A stretch of DNA of 55,764 nt from an uncultured Clostridia bacterium (GTDB taxonomy: Bacteria; Bacillota; Clostridia; Oscillospirales; Ruminococcaceae), in assembly GCA_946498095.1 (NCBI GenBank), contig CAMMMX010000020.1:1-55764 (forward strand), written 5' to 3'. Shown one piece after another: positions 8,137 to 16,628 of this stretch (positions are counted from its first letter, which is position 1; each line of letters begins with the position of its first letter). The notes beneath the pieces are model-generated. The model saw only the letters and a program-made list of their open reading frames with translations. It had not been told where the DNA came from and searched no databases. A program made the translations under genes and the position numbers.

Positions 8137-8210
8137 ATTACAATACTGGAATAGTGTACTTGCTGTCTTTCATAAGATGTACTATCCGCTTATGTAAGGG
8201 GGATTGCTTT

Positions 8211-8381
8211 ATGACGGACAACATGGTTTATCAGATTGAAAAAGCGCAAATATCCAAACAAAAAATGCAGTTTAATATTATCCACCGCCGCCCACAATAT
8301 CAAACGAAAGAAAAGGAAACCGTGAAAGCTGAAATTGAAAAACAGCTTTTTGCGGTTTTTTGTAAATATGCACGTCCATAA
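8211..8381 (+). CDS. Small conserved-looking element protein (56 aa)
   Basis: ATG 8211 has an AGGGGG site upstream; a longer frame from 8154 lacks one. The 56-residue product is basic, with the block TKEKETVKAEIEKQLFAVFCKYA at its C-terminal half. It directly precedes the serine recombinase promoter and runs in the same direction. It could be a directionality factor or a regulator of the recombinase, judging only from its place. No domain is recognised. Confidence 0.55.
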   Translation: MTDNMVYQIEKAQISKQKMQFNIIHRRPQYQTKEKETVKAEIEKQLFAVFCKYARP

Positions 8382-8383
8382 AA

Positions 8384-8412
8384 TTGAGATGTGGCGGGAG
8401 ACGTGCTATAAT
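8384..8412 (+). promoter_or_regulatory. Recombinase promoter enclosed by a dyad
   Basis: TTGAGA (8384-8389), 17 bp, TATAAT (8407-8412). AAAATTGAG at 8380-8388 and its exact inverse CTCAATTTT at 8427-8435 bracket the promoter and could be an operator or a recombinase binding site. Confidence 0.7.
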
Positions 8413-8458
8413 ATCTTTGTAGGCGGCTCAATTTTATACATCGTTATGGAGGTAAACG

Positions 8459-9970
8459 ATGTATGACGCACTTTATTCCCGCCAGTCAGTAGAAAGAGTA
8501 GACAGTATATCCATTGAAAGCCAGCTTGAATACTGCAAGTACGAAACACGCGGCAACCCGTACAAGGAATATATAGACCGAGGGTATAGCGGTAAGAACA
8601 CCAACCGTCCTGCCTTTGAGGAAATGCTTGAGGACATTAAGCGGGGAAAAATCTCAAGGGTAATTGTCTATAAGTTAGACCGTATCAGCCGTTCCATTTT
8701 GGATTTTGCAAATATGATGGATATATTCCAAAAGTACAACGTGGAGTTTGTTTCCTCAACAGAACGGTTTGATACTTCCACCCCTATCGGGCGGGCCATG
8801 CTGAATATCTGTATTGTATTTGCACAGTTAGAGCGCGAAACAATCCAAAAGCGTGTTACCGACGCATACTATTCACGCTGTAAACGCGGCTTTTATATGG
8901 GCGGACGTATTCCTTACGGGTTTGCAAAGACGGAAACCGTGATAGACGGTATTAAAACGTCCATGTATGTTCCCGTTCCAGAGGAAGCCGAGCAAATGCG
9001 TCTTATGTATTCCTTATATGCAAATCCCGAAAATTCGTTAGGCGATATTGTGCATTACTTTAACGACCACGGGATAAAACACCTGCGCGGTAGCATGTGG
9101 AATACAGCAAGAATAAGCGATATGCTCCGTAATCCCGTTTATGTAAGAGCTGACGCAGATGTATATGATTTTTTCAAAAGTCAGGGCGCAAATGTTATCA
9201 ATCCTGTGTCCGATTTTACAGGCTACAATGCCTGCTATCTCTATAAGGGTACAGTATCCAAAACACGCAAGCAATGCGACTTAACCGACAAAGAAATCGT
9301 ACTTGCGCCGCATGAGGGTATTGTTTCATCGCGCGATTGGATAAAATGCAGGATACGCTGTCTAAATAACAGACAATCAACAAGAACCTGCAAGCCTAAA
9401 AATTCTTGGCTTGTCGGAAAGGTCAAATGCGGTAAATGCGGCTACGGCTTAACGATTGCGAAAGCAAATACAAAATGGCATAGATACTTTGTTTGTGCAA
9501 CGTCCCTTGCAACCAAAAAGGCAAAATGTCAGGGAACGGGCGGCACGGTTTATGCTGACGTTTTGGAAGAGTATATGCTGAAAGCAATCCGGCAACGATT
9601 GGCTGAGTTTAAAATCTTATCAAAGCAGGAAGAACACCGCATAAGCCCAAAAGTCAATGAAAACAAAATCCGCTTGGCTGAAATTGACAAAGAAATCGAA
9701 GATTTGCTATCAAAGGTAGTCGGTGCAAACGCTGTCCTTATGGAGTACATCAATAAAAAAGTAGAAGCATTGGACGCAGAAAGGAAGCGGCTGCAAAAGG
9801 AAAACCTGTCTCTTGCTTACCAGCCGGACGACAATTCTCTCAACATCATAACCGACCATGTTCAAAAGTGGGAAGAAACGACGTTTGAGGATAAACAGGC
9901 AGTCGTTGACGCGCTAATCAAGGTCATCACCATAGCGGACGGGAACATTGAGATAACATGGAACATTTGA
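8459..9970 (+). CDS. Large serine recombinase (integrase of the element)
   Basis: The 503-residue protein has an N-terminal resolvase domain (YSRQS with the catalytic Ser, then SIESQLEYC, YKLDRISRS and FAQLERE, about residues 1-145), a central recombinase domain (GFYMGGRIPYGF onward, about 145-260), a zinc ribbon (KCGKCGYGL near residue 322, with later Cys residues) and a C-terminal coiled-coil stretch (about 400-460). Such enzymes insert and excise elements between attP and attB. GGAGG at 8448-8452 fixes the start. The gene ends about 50 bp before the truncated host frame, so attR should lie just after it. Confidence 0.93.
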   Translation: MYDALYSRQSVERVDSISIESQLEYCKYETRGNPYKEYIDRGYSGKNTNRPAFEEMLEDIKRGKISRVIVYKLDRISRSILDFANMMDIFQKYNVEFVSSTERFDTSTPIGRAMLNICIVFAQLERETIQKRVTDAYYSRCKRGFYMGGRIPYGFAKTETVIDGIKTSMYVPVPEEAEQMRLMYSLYANPENSLGDIVHYFNDHGIKHLRGSMWNTARISDMLRNPVYVRADADVYDFFKSQGANVINPVSDFTGYNACYLYKGTVSKTRKQCDLTDKEIVLAPHEGIVSSRDWIKCRIRCLNNRQSTRTCKPKNSWLVGKVKCGKCGYGLTIAKANTKWHRYFVCATSLATKKAKCQGTGGTVYADVLEEYMLKAIRQRLAEFKILSKQEEHRISPKVNENKIRLAEIDKEIEDLLSKVVGANAVLMEYINKKVEALDAERKRLQKENLSLAYQPDDNSLNIITDHVQKWEETTFEDKQAVVDALIKVITIADGNIEITWNI

Positions 9971-10030
9971 CGCTTTATGGAGCGTCGTTTTTAAGGAAAA
10001 TTTACTTGTATTTTCCCGTTTCGGCGAAGC
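9971..10030. other. Inferred right attachment junction (attR)
   Basis: The host frame at 10020-10118 stays open backwards through this stretch and into the recombinase gene, so the exact crossover cannot be read. The junction must fall after the recombinase stop (9970) and not far into the host frame. No direct repeat partner is visible because the left end is outside the window. Confidence 0.5.
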
Positions 10031-10118
10031 TTTGCGGACCGTCACCGATGATCTCGATTCCAAGAACTACTATGCTTTTAACCCGAATTTTGATATGCCT
10101 AAAAAAAGAAGGCGTTGA
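10020..10118 (+). pseudogene. 3-prime remnant of the host gene split by the element
   Basis: The frame beginning FGEALRTVTDDLDSK and ending FDMPKKRRR-stop (TGA 10116-10118) has no start or ribosome-binding site and is followed at once by a perfect terminator. It looks like the C-terminus of a host protein whose 5-prime part would lie to the left of the element. I could not identify the protein from 32 residues; the basic KKRRR end is its main feature. Confidence 0.6.
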
Positions 10119-10153
10119 AGGGAGGCGCTTCATAAAGAAGCGCCTCCCTTTTC
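10118..10153 (+). terminator. Terminator of the split host gene
   Basis: AAGGGAGGCGCTTC (10118-10131) pairs perfectly with GAAGCGCCTCCCTT (10137-10150), with loop ATAAA and a short T run. Confidence 0.85.
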
Positions 10154-10204
10154 AGCTTTTACAATCAACAGGAATAACGGAATGACGGAAAATGCTGTTG
10201 GAAT

Positions 10205-10971
10205 TCAGGAGCGAAAACCGCACCAGTTTTTCTTGAAATCAGACAACTTTTCAGCAAGTGAGAGAAGTGGATAAATCAGCAGCGGGAACTTATGATCCCC
10301 ACAATGACTGTAAATGTCAATTCTTTCTCCCGTTCCCATATCCACCATCTGTTTTCTGGAAAGGGAATACTTGACCATGGATTCCAAGGCTCTTTTCGCG
10401 TTTTCTTCCTGGATTCCGCATTTTGCACTTACGGAGGAAATCGTGTAGGTTACACCGCGATTTTCCAACTGGTATTGCATGATTTTACATACATCCGTAT
10501 TGGCAAGTGTATAGAGAAAATCAGCTGCGTTTTCCTTGCCAAGCAACTCTGCCAAGGCATCGGAATCCGCGATATAAACCACAACCAAATCCCTGTCGGC
10601 ATAGACACCCTGCTGCATAGAAACAAAACCGGTGTGCTGATCTGGATTTTTTGATAGAATACCTTTCATTTGCTCTATGTCTGTCTCTTTCCACGCCCAC
10701 ATGGTATCCAGGACAGTGTCATATACCGCAAGTGAGGTTTCTTCCATCGGTATGAACTTTGTTTTGGGGTTTCTTTCAATGGAAAACAGTTCGTCAAGCG
10801 TCACCTCGAAAATTTCGGCGATGATTGGAAAAAGCAGGATATTCGGCATCGTAGTATTATTGTCCATTTAGAAATCGATTGCGAAGATACCCCGATCACG
10901 TCGGCAAGCTCTTCCTGGGTCATCTTTCTGTTTTTGCGTAATTCTGCGATTTTTTCTCCAATGGTACACAT
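10205..10971 (-). pseudogene. XRE-type regulator with a single-base frameshift
   Basis: From ATG 10971 (AAGGAGG upstream) the first 35 or so codons encode a Cro/C1-type helix-turn-helix ([20 protein letters not shown] then [12 protein letters not shown]). The frame then fails, and the expected continuation ([27 protein letters not shown]) is found in the next frame, running to 10205. Changing TGGAC to TGGGAC near 10865 would restore one 255-codon protein, so one G was probably lost from a GGG run. The C-terminal ~160 residues are an unassigned ligand or effector part. It may be a true pseudogene or a sequencing error. Confidence 0.75.
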
Positions 10972-11129
10972 AGTAAAAATCCTCCTTTACGTGAAATGAT
11001 TCGACCGATCGTGCTTTTATTATAGAGTATTACGGCGAAATAAACCATAGAGCATTTGGCGGACGATCCACCCTAACGGATACCGATTCTCTTTTAAACC
11101 TGTAGACAATCTTCCCTCGATCAATAACG

Positions 11130-11162
11130 GCAACCCCTCCTCAAAAATGAGAAGGAGTTGCT
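11130..11162. terminator. Hairpin after the ribokinase-like gene
   Basis: GCAACCCCTCCTC and GAGAAGGAGTTGC form an imperfect stem with an AAAAAT loop. The T run is short on either strand, so terminator activity is only likely. Confidence 0.45.
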
Positions 11163-11173
11163 TTGATACTATG

Positions 11174-12091
11174 CTATCCTTGAAAAGGTATATACTCCAA
11201 CTGTGCTTGCTCTACCTGGCACTTCCATGGGACAGAGGATGCCGCGCCCTTTGTCCCTACGGCTAACGCAGCTGCTAACGCCGCCGTATGCAGCGCTTTT
11301 TCCGGAGAGTTCCCATCCAGCAGACTGCTGAGAAAATAGCCGGTAAAGGTGTCCCCCGCCGCTGTGGTATCTACTGGTTTCATCTGATAGATACCACAAG
11401 TGGCGGTTTGCTCCCCCTGTCGGCAGACCGCACCATCCTTACCCAACGTCAGGACGATGGCCGCTCGCGGATAACGCTGAGACATGCTATCCAGAATCCC
11501 GCTCCATGCAGAACATCCCGTCAGCTCCGCACCTTCTATTTCATTGAGGATAAACATATCAATCTCCTCCAGCGGCAGCGCAAGGACGAGATCATCCATA
11601 GGCGACGGATTAAGGACGATCTGCATCCCCTTATCCCTGCCTATGCGTATGATTTCATCCAGACAGCTGATCTCATTTTGCAGCAGCAGTATGTCTCCCG
11701 CTCCGAACGCATCCATTACCTCGTGCACAAAATCTTTATCGATCATGCGGTTCGTCCCACTGTAGAGAAGGATGCAATTTTGCCCGCTTGGCTCCACTTG
11801 AATAATGGCATGCCCCGTCTTCCCATCACTAACACGTATATAATCTGTATGCGCGCCGCTTTCCTCCAACGACTGCTTGAGCATCAAACCATCCGGGCCA
11901 ATCAATCCCGCATGATAGACCTCCGCCCCGGCACGCGCCAACGCAACGGATTGGTTATGGCCTTTCCCACCGCAGAATAGCGACAACGCACGCGAAGAAA
12001 TCGTCTCTCCCGCTTTCACGAAATGCTCGACGTCATACACATCATCAATATTAAGAGAGCCGAAATTTAAAATCTTAGCCACTGTCCTCAT
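11174..12091 (-). CDS. PfkB-family carbohydrate kinase, ribokinase-like
   Basis: The 305-residue protein has both PfkB signatures: the N-terminal glycine pair in FCGGKGHNQSVALARAG and the C-terminal DTTAAGDTFTGYF with the catalytic Asp in the GAGD-type anion hole. The opening ILNFGSLNIDDVY and the NEIEG block resemble ribokinase (RbsK), which phosphorylates D-ribose with ATP, but a related sugar or nucleoside is possible. No transport or rbsD genes are nearby, so the pathway is open. GGGAAGGGAA precedes ATG 12091. Confidence 0.8.
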   Translation of the reverse strand: MRTVAKILNFGSLNIDDVYDVEHFVKAGETISSRALSLFCGGKGHNQSVALARAGAEVYHAGLIGPDGLMLKQSLEESGAHTDYIRVSDGKTGHAIIQVEPSGQNCILLYSGTNRMIDKDFVHEVMDAFGAGDILLLQNEISCLDEIIRIGRDKGMQIVLNPSPMDDLVLALPLEEIDMFILNEIEGAELTGCSAWSGILDSMSQRYPRAAIVLTLGKDGAVCRQGEQTATCGIYQMKPVDTTAAGDTFTGYFLSSLLDGNSPEKALHTAALAAALAVGTKGAASSVPWKCQVEQAQLEYIPFQG

Positions 12092-12180
12092 TTCCCTTCC
12101 CCAGACGGTATTTTCGTTTCATAATCTACACACTACAAAGATATCCCTATCATAAACGCAACGTCAACAGTTGTCAAGCT

Positions 12181-12900
12181 CTATTCGCGTATCCATTTGC
12201 GTAAGATCTGCTTTGCTGTTTCTACTTCATCATCAGAAGGGACGGGCGTGTTTTTCAACTCATTGTAAAGTCCAAGTGCTTCCCATTTATATTCTCCCAT
12301 CTTGTGATAGGGCAAAAGTTCTACCCGTTCGACACAAGAATAACCCTCTAGCCGCTGAGCCAACCGGCATAATTTGTCCTTCAAAAGCGTGTACTGCGGT
12401 ATCAGCACATGGCGAATCCAGACTGGCTTTTTGATTTTCTCGCAATAATCAAGCAGCGAAAAGGCGTGATGGTTCCCGTGGCCTGTCAGCGCGCGGCAAT
12501 CTGTTTCGTCTACATCCTTAATATCAAGCAAAATTAGATCCGCCATATCGATTGCTCCGCTTACCTGCCGAAGAGGTAACGCACCAGAAGTGTCTATCGC
12601 AGTATGGATTCCGTGCTCGTGCAGAAGCTGCAGCAGCGCTTGACAGAAATCCGCCTGCAAAAGCGGTTCACCGCCGGAAAGCGTCACGCCGCCCCGACTG
12701 ATAAAGTTACGGTAATCAAGGATCCGTTCCACAACTTCCTCAGGCGTCACTTCCTGTCCGACGGCTCTTTCCCAGGTATCCGGATTATGACAGAATTTGC
12801 AGCGCAACAGGCATCCCTGCAAAAAAACAACGAAGCGGATACCTGGACCGTCGACTGCGCCAAAGCTTTCATATGAATGAACATATCCTGTGACAGCCAT
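12181..12900 (-). CDS. pflA: Pyruvate formate-lyase activating enzyme
   Basis: This 239-residue radical SAM activase carries CLLRCKFC (CxxxCxxC) at about residues 30-37 in the diagnostic FLQGCLLRCKFCHNPDTW block, the SGGEPLLQ SAM-binding motif and LLPYHKMGEYKWEALG near the C-terminus. It makes the glycyl radical in PflB using SAM and a 4Fe-4S cluster. It lies 61 bp downstream of pflB on the same strand, with a hairpin between them that could lower activase expression relative to the enzyme. Confidence 0.95.
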   Translation of the reverse strand: MAVTGYVHSYESFGAVDGPGIRFVVFLQGCLLRCKFCHNPDTWERAVGQEVTPEEVVERILDYRNFISRGGVTLSGGEPLLQADFCQALLQLLHEHGIHTAIDTSGALPLRQVSGAIDMADLILLDIKDVDETDCRALTGHGNHHAFSLLDYCEKIKKPVWIRHVLIPQYTLLKDKLCRLAQRLEGYSCVERVELLPYHKMGEYKWEALGLYNELKNTPVPSDDEVETAKQILRKWIRE

Positions 12901-12919
12901 CCTTTTTCCTTTCTACATC

Positions 12920-12953
12920 AAAAGCCCCATCCGTCTAAACAGATGGAGCTTTT
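12920..12953 (-). terminator. Hairpin between pflB and pflA
   Basis: AAAGCCCCATC and GATGGAGCTTT form a stem with one mismatch. The T run in the operon direction is only TTTT, so it may be an RNA-processing site or a partial terminator that sets the pflB to pflA ratio. Confidence 0.5.
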
Positions 12954-12961
12954 TTGATATC

Positions 12962-15175
12962 TTAAAATTTTGTATGGAAGGTGCGATGAATGACCTCAAG
13001 CTGCTGCTCACGCGTCAGCTTGACAAAATTGACTGCATAACCGGAAACCCGAATCGTGAGCTGAGGATAAAGCTCCGGATGATCCATCGCGTCCAGCAGT
13101 ACCTCCCGCTGTAGGACATTGACGTTAATGTGATGCCCCTTTTCAAAGAAGTATCCATCCAACAGTGCTACAAGATTCCATCGCTTGTCGTCCTCCAACT
13201 TGCCCAGCGCGTCGGGGACAATGGAGAACGTGTAAGAGATACCATCTTCGGAATAATCGTAGGGCAGCTTCGCTACCGACTTCATCGAAGCGATGCATCC
13301 ATTCTGATCGCGTCCATGCATCGGGTTTGCCCCTGGAGCGAAAGCCTCCCCAGCCTTGCGTCCGTCCGGCGTTGAACCGGTCTTCTTGCCATACACAACG
13401 TTGGAAGTAATCGTCAGGATAGACATCGTCGGCACCGATTCACGGTAGGTACGATGCTTTTTCAGCTTGAACATAAAATCCTTCACCAAATCGACCGCAA
13501 TCCTGTCCACACGATCGTCGTTGTTTCCGAATTTCGGATAATCGCCTTCAATGTCAAAGTCGACTATCAACCCCGCCTCATTTCGGATCGGCTTTACCTT
13601 CGCGTATTTGATCGCCGATAGGCTGTCTGCTACGACCGAAAGCCCGGCCATGCCGCACGCCATCGTCCGATAGACCTCCTCATCGTGCAGTGCCATCTGC
13701 AAGCGTTCGTAGCAGTACTTATCATGCATATAATGGATAATATTCAAAGAATTAATATACAGACGCGCGAGCCACTCCAAAATCAGATCGAACTTTCGCA
13801 TGACCTCATCATAGTCCAGATATTCGCCTGTAACCGGTGCGATTTCCGGACCGGTCTGATCGCCATAACGTTCGTCTTTACCACCGTTGAGCGCATACAG
13901 AAGCGCTTTTGCCAAATTAGCACGCGCACCGAAAAATTGCATCTGCTTTCCTATTCTCATAGCAGATACGCAGCAAGCGATACCGTAATCGTCTCCAAAG
14001 CGTTCTTTCATCATATCATCATTCTCGTACTGCACAGACGAGGTTTTGATCGAAATATCGGCACAAAAACGCTTGAAGTTATCGGGCAGGAAGCGGCTCC
14101 ACAGTACCGTCAGGTTCGGTTCCGGCGCCGGTCCAAGGTTGACCAAGGTATGCAAAAAACGGAAGGACATCTTTGTTACCATCGTACGCCCGTCAACACA
14201 CATGCCGCCGATGGACTCAGTTACCCAGGTCGGATCGCCTGAGAAGAGCTCATCGTAAGCCGGCGTACGCAGGAAACGGACCATCCTAAGCTTCATAATG
14301 AAATGATCGACAAACTCTTGGATTTGTTCTTCTGTATAGCGGCCTTCCTTTAAATCGCGTTCCGCATAGATATCAAGGAAGGTGGAAACGCGTCCTAACG
14401 ACATCGCAGCGCCATTTTGTTCCTTGACGGCCGCAAGGTAGGCAAAATAGACAAACTGAATCGCTTCCTTTGTATCCTGCGCCGGCTGAGAAATGTCTAT
14501 ACCATAAGAAGCAGCCATCACCCTCAATTCTTTCAGCGCACGGATCTGCTCGGATAACTCCTCACGCGTCCGGATAGCCGGGCTGTCCATGATGTCGAAC
14601 TCCAGCTTTTTTTTGGCGCGTTCCTTAAACCAGATCAGCTTGTCCACACCATACAACGCGACACGGCGGTAATCACCGATGATTCGTCCCCGCCCATAGG
14701 CGTCCGGTAACCCCGTGATGATACCAGTATGGCGCGCTTTCTTCATCTCATCGGTATAGGCGTCGAAAACGCCGTCGTTATGCGTCTTACGGTAGCGGAA
14801 AATTTCCCGCACCTGCGGATCCATCTCCCTACCATAAGCTTCAAGCGACGTTTTTACCATGCGAATACCGCCAAAAGGCATGATAGCGCGTTTCAAAGGT
14901 GCATCCGTCTGTAAACCGACGATCTGCTCCAGCTCTTTGTCAATATAACCAGGTTGATGGGACACGATGGTTGAGATCGTCTTTTCATCGATATCCAGAA
15001 CGCCGCCGCGTTCCCTTTCCTTTTCCATCATCGATAGTACCTTGTCCCAGAGCTTACGGGTCCGTTCGGTCGGACCAGCAAGAAAGCTCTCATCCCCTTC
15101 GTAGGGAATATAGTTACGCACGATAAAATCTCTGACATTGATCTCATCGTTCCAAACACCTGTATGAAAATCCAT
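12962..15175 (-). CDS. pflB: Formate C-acetyltransferase (pyruvate formate-lyase)
   Basis: The 737-residue protein has the adjacent catalytic cysteines in [14 protein letters not shown] and the glycyl-radical loop RVSGYAVNF close to the C-terminus, with the substrate-domain blocks ([23 protein letters not shown], in pieces) of true PflB. It converts pyruvate and CoA to acetyl-CoA and formate without oxygen. Length is normal for the family. GAGGAT just before ATG 15175 sets the start. The neighbouring pflA, and PduL two genes upstream, fit mixed-acid fermentation. Confidence 0.97.
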   Translation of the reverse strand: MDFHTGVWNDEINVRDFIVRNYIPYEGDESFLAGPTERTRKLWDKVLSMMEKERERGGVLDIDEKTISTIVSHQPGYIDKELEQIVGLQTDAPLKRAIMPFGGIRMVKTSLEAYGREMDPQVREIFRYRKTHNDGVFDAYTDEMKKARHTGIITGLPDAYGRGRIIGDYRRVALYGVDKLIWFKERAKKKLEFDIMDSPAIRTREELSEQIRALKELRVMAASYGIDISQPAQDTKEAIQFVYFAYLAAVKEQNGAAMSLGRVSTFLDIYAERDLKEGRYTEEQIQEFVDHFIMKLRMVRFLRTPAYDELFSGDPTWVTESIGGMCVDGRTMVTKMSFRFLHTLVNLGPAPEPNLTVLWSRFLPDNFKRFCADISIKTSSVQYENDDMMKERFGDDYGIACCVSAMRIGKQMQFFGARANLAKALLYALNGGKDERYGDQTGPEIAPVTGEYLDYDEVMRKFDLILEWLARLYINSLNIIHYMHDKYCYERLQMALHDEEVYRTMACGMAGLSVVADSLSAIKYAKVKPIRNEAGLIVDFDIEGDYPKFGNNDDRVDRIAVDLVKDFMFKLKKHRTYRESVPTMSILTITSNVVYGKKTGSTPDGRKAGEAFAPGANPMHGRDQNGCIASMKSVAKLPYDYSEDGISYTFSIVPDALGKLEDDKRWNLVALLDGYFFEKGHHINVNVLQREVLLDAMDHPELYPQLTIRVSGYAVNFVKLTREQQLEVIHRTFHTKF

Positions 15176-15251
15176 TTTTTATCCTCCGCTTGGGCTCTCC
15201 TACGCATGCATACACCATGTAACATACGTAGCTGTGTCAATGCTTCAAGTC

Positions 15252-15740
15252 TCAGTAACCAAATGTGCCTTCGATGGAATCGTCATTGCAAACCCAGTCC
15301 GCAACGTCAATCACAGTATAGCTGCTTGGCGTATTGCGCACCACGACAGTGTCAATACCCGCATTAATGATCATCCTCTTGCACATGGAACAGGAATTGG
15401 CGTCCGGTACAAGCTCTCCCGTCTTGGCGTCCACCCCTACCAGATATAGCGTCGCACCAATCATCCCATCCCGTGCGGCCGCGATAATGGCATTGGCCTC
15501 CGCGTGCACCGAACGGCACAGTTCGTAGCGTTCCCCCCGCGGGATCTGGAGCTTTTCTCTCGTACAGTATCCCATATCGGAACAGTTTTTACGTCCTCGC
15601 GGCGCGCCGACATAGCCGGTGGATATGATTTGATCATTGTTCACAATGATGGCTCCAAAATTACGCCGCAGGCAGGTGCCGCGTTCTGCTACTGTCTGAG
15701 CAATATCCAAATAATAATTTACCTTGTCCCTGCGTTCCAT
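15252..15740 (-). CDS. dCMP/cytidine deaminase family protein (ComEB-like)
   Basis: The 162-residue zinc enzyme has the deaminase motifs HAEANAI (His ligand and catalytic Glu) and CSMCKR (two Cys ligands). The insert with NCSDMGYCTRE and the TGYVGAPRG block match dCMP deaminases of the ComEB type, which feed dUMP synthesis. I prefer ATG 15740, ten bases after AAAGG, over a TTG two codons earlier. It lies just upstream of pflB on the same strand but need not be functionally linked. Confidence 0.88.
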   Translation of the reverse strand: MERRDKVNYYLDIAQTVAERGTCLRRNFGAIIVNNDQIISTGYVGAPRGRKNCSDMGYCTREKLQIPRGERYELCRSVHAEANAIIAAARDGMIGATLYLVGVDAKTGELVPDANSCSMCKRMIINAGIDTVVVRNTPSSYTVIDVADWVCNDDSIEGTFGY

Positions 15741-15859
15741 CGGCAAACATCCTTTCTGATTCCTTTGTTATTGTAGCGAATAAATTTTGTCGCAAAATGT
15801 CTAATCCTTGTCTTGTTTTTAAACCCTACTAAAAAAGTATATTTTAACCTCAGAAGAAA

Positions 15860-15896
15860 ATGAGGAACGCCACTGAAAAGCGTTCCTCATTTTTTA
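15860..15896. terminator. Bidirectional terminator after pduL
   Basis: ATGAGGAACGC (15860-15870) pairs perfectly with GCGTTCCTCAT (15880-15890), with T-rich sequence on both sides. It ends the pduL/yqf transcript on the minus strand. Confidence 0.85.
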
Positions 15897-16481
15897 TAGC
15901 TGGATAATACACCCCATCTGGTTTGGCACTGCTCCTACAGCATTCGCCTCATCGGTATCGATGTGCATCGCGGGAGAAAACTTAGGCGACACGCGCACAA
16001 CAACATCTCCCAAGATTGTACTGCGCTGCGGCGTATCAAGCTTCACCCATACAATCTGTTTGTCTACAACACCCATCTCTTCTGCTGCTTCCGGCGTCAA
16101 ATGGATGTGCCGTTTTGCGATAATGACACCCTCCGAAAGCTCCACCTCGCCACACTTACCGATCAGTTTGCAAGGTGCGCTACCCGCTACGTCACCGGAC
16201 TCCCGAATCGGAGCTGCAACACCAATGCTGCGAGCGTCCGTGGCGGACAGCTCGACCTGGCACTTGCCTCTAGCTGGTCCCAAGATACTGACATTTTTCA
16301 GCTCACCTTTCGTACCAACGACGGTCACACGCTCTTCACAGGCAAACTGTCCCGGCTGCGACAGATCCTTCTTCAGCGTCATGGTTGCACCCGCGCCAAA
16401 CAATATCTCAAATACTTCCTGCGTGACATGTACATGCCGTGCAGAGGTTTCCACAATAAATTCTTTTTCCTGACTTGCCAT
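15894..16481 (-). CDS. pduL: Phosphate propanoyltransferase / phosphotransacetylase
   Basis: The 195-residue protein contains the two PduL repeats with their zinc-binding histidines: SARHVHVT near the N-terminus and AKRHIHLT in the second half, plus MHIDTDEANA near the end. PduL interconverts acyl-CoA and acyl phosphate and can replace Pta in acetate formation, which fits with pflB nearby. There is no encapsulation peptide or microcompartment gene close by. ATG 16481 with GGGAG upstream is preferred over the longer frame starting at 16628. Confidence 0.9.
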   Translation of the reverse strand: MASQEKEFIVETSARHVHVTQEVFEILFGAGATMTLKKDLSQPGQFACEERVTVVGTKGELKNVSILGPARGKCQVELSATDARSIGVAAPIRESGDVAGSAPCKLIGKCGEVELSEGVIIAKRHIHLTPEAAEEMGVVDKQIVWVKLDTPQRSTILGDVVVRVSPKFSPAMHIDTDEANAVGAVPNQMGCIIQL

Positions 16482-16628
16482 TTTGCTCCCTGCTTTCTTC
16501 TCATTTGTCCGTACCGACAAAACTTTCCAACGGAAAAAAGGAAAAACATCTTCATTTTCCCCTTCTATCTGACCTTTTCTTACTTTTATTATAGTACAAG
16601 CCGTCTGGTAAATCAAGCGTCTCACCAA

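Larger units (their letters stand above)
1..10019 (+). mobile_element. Right-hand portion of an integrated element with a large serine recombinase
   Basis: All convincing genes from 665 to 9970 run rightwards and end in a 503-residue large serine recombinase. Immediately beyond it a reading frame opens that encodes only the last 32 residues of some protein and is followed by a perfect intrinsic terminator, which is the expected look of a host gene split by integration. The KTR protein, the sigma-like and Orf8-like HTH pair and the short ORFs before the recombinase are the usual accessory genes of integrative elements in gut Bacillota. The left end and any conjugation genes lie outside the window, so ICE versus mobilizable element cannot be decided. 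The right junction is placed between 9971 and about 10020 by inference. Confidence 0.8.

Noticed and set aside
13685-14242. 185-codon plus-strand frame
   Set aside because: It is a shadow of pflB.
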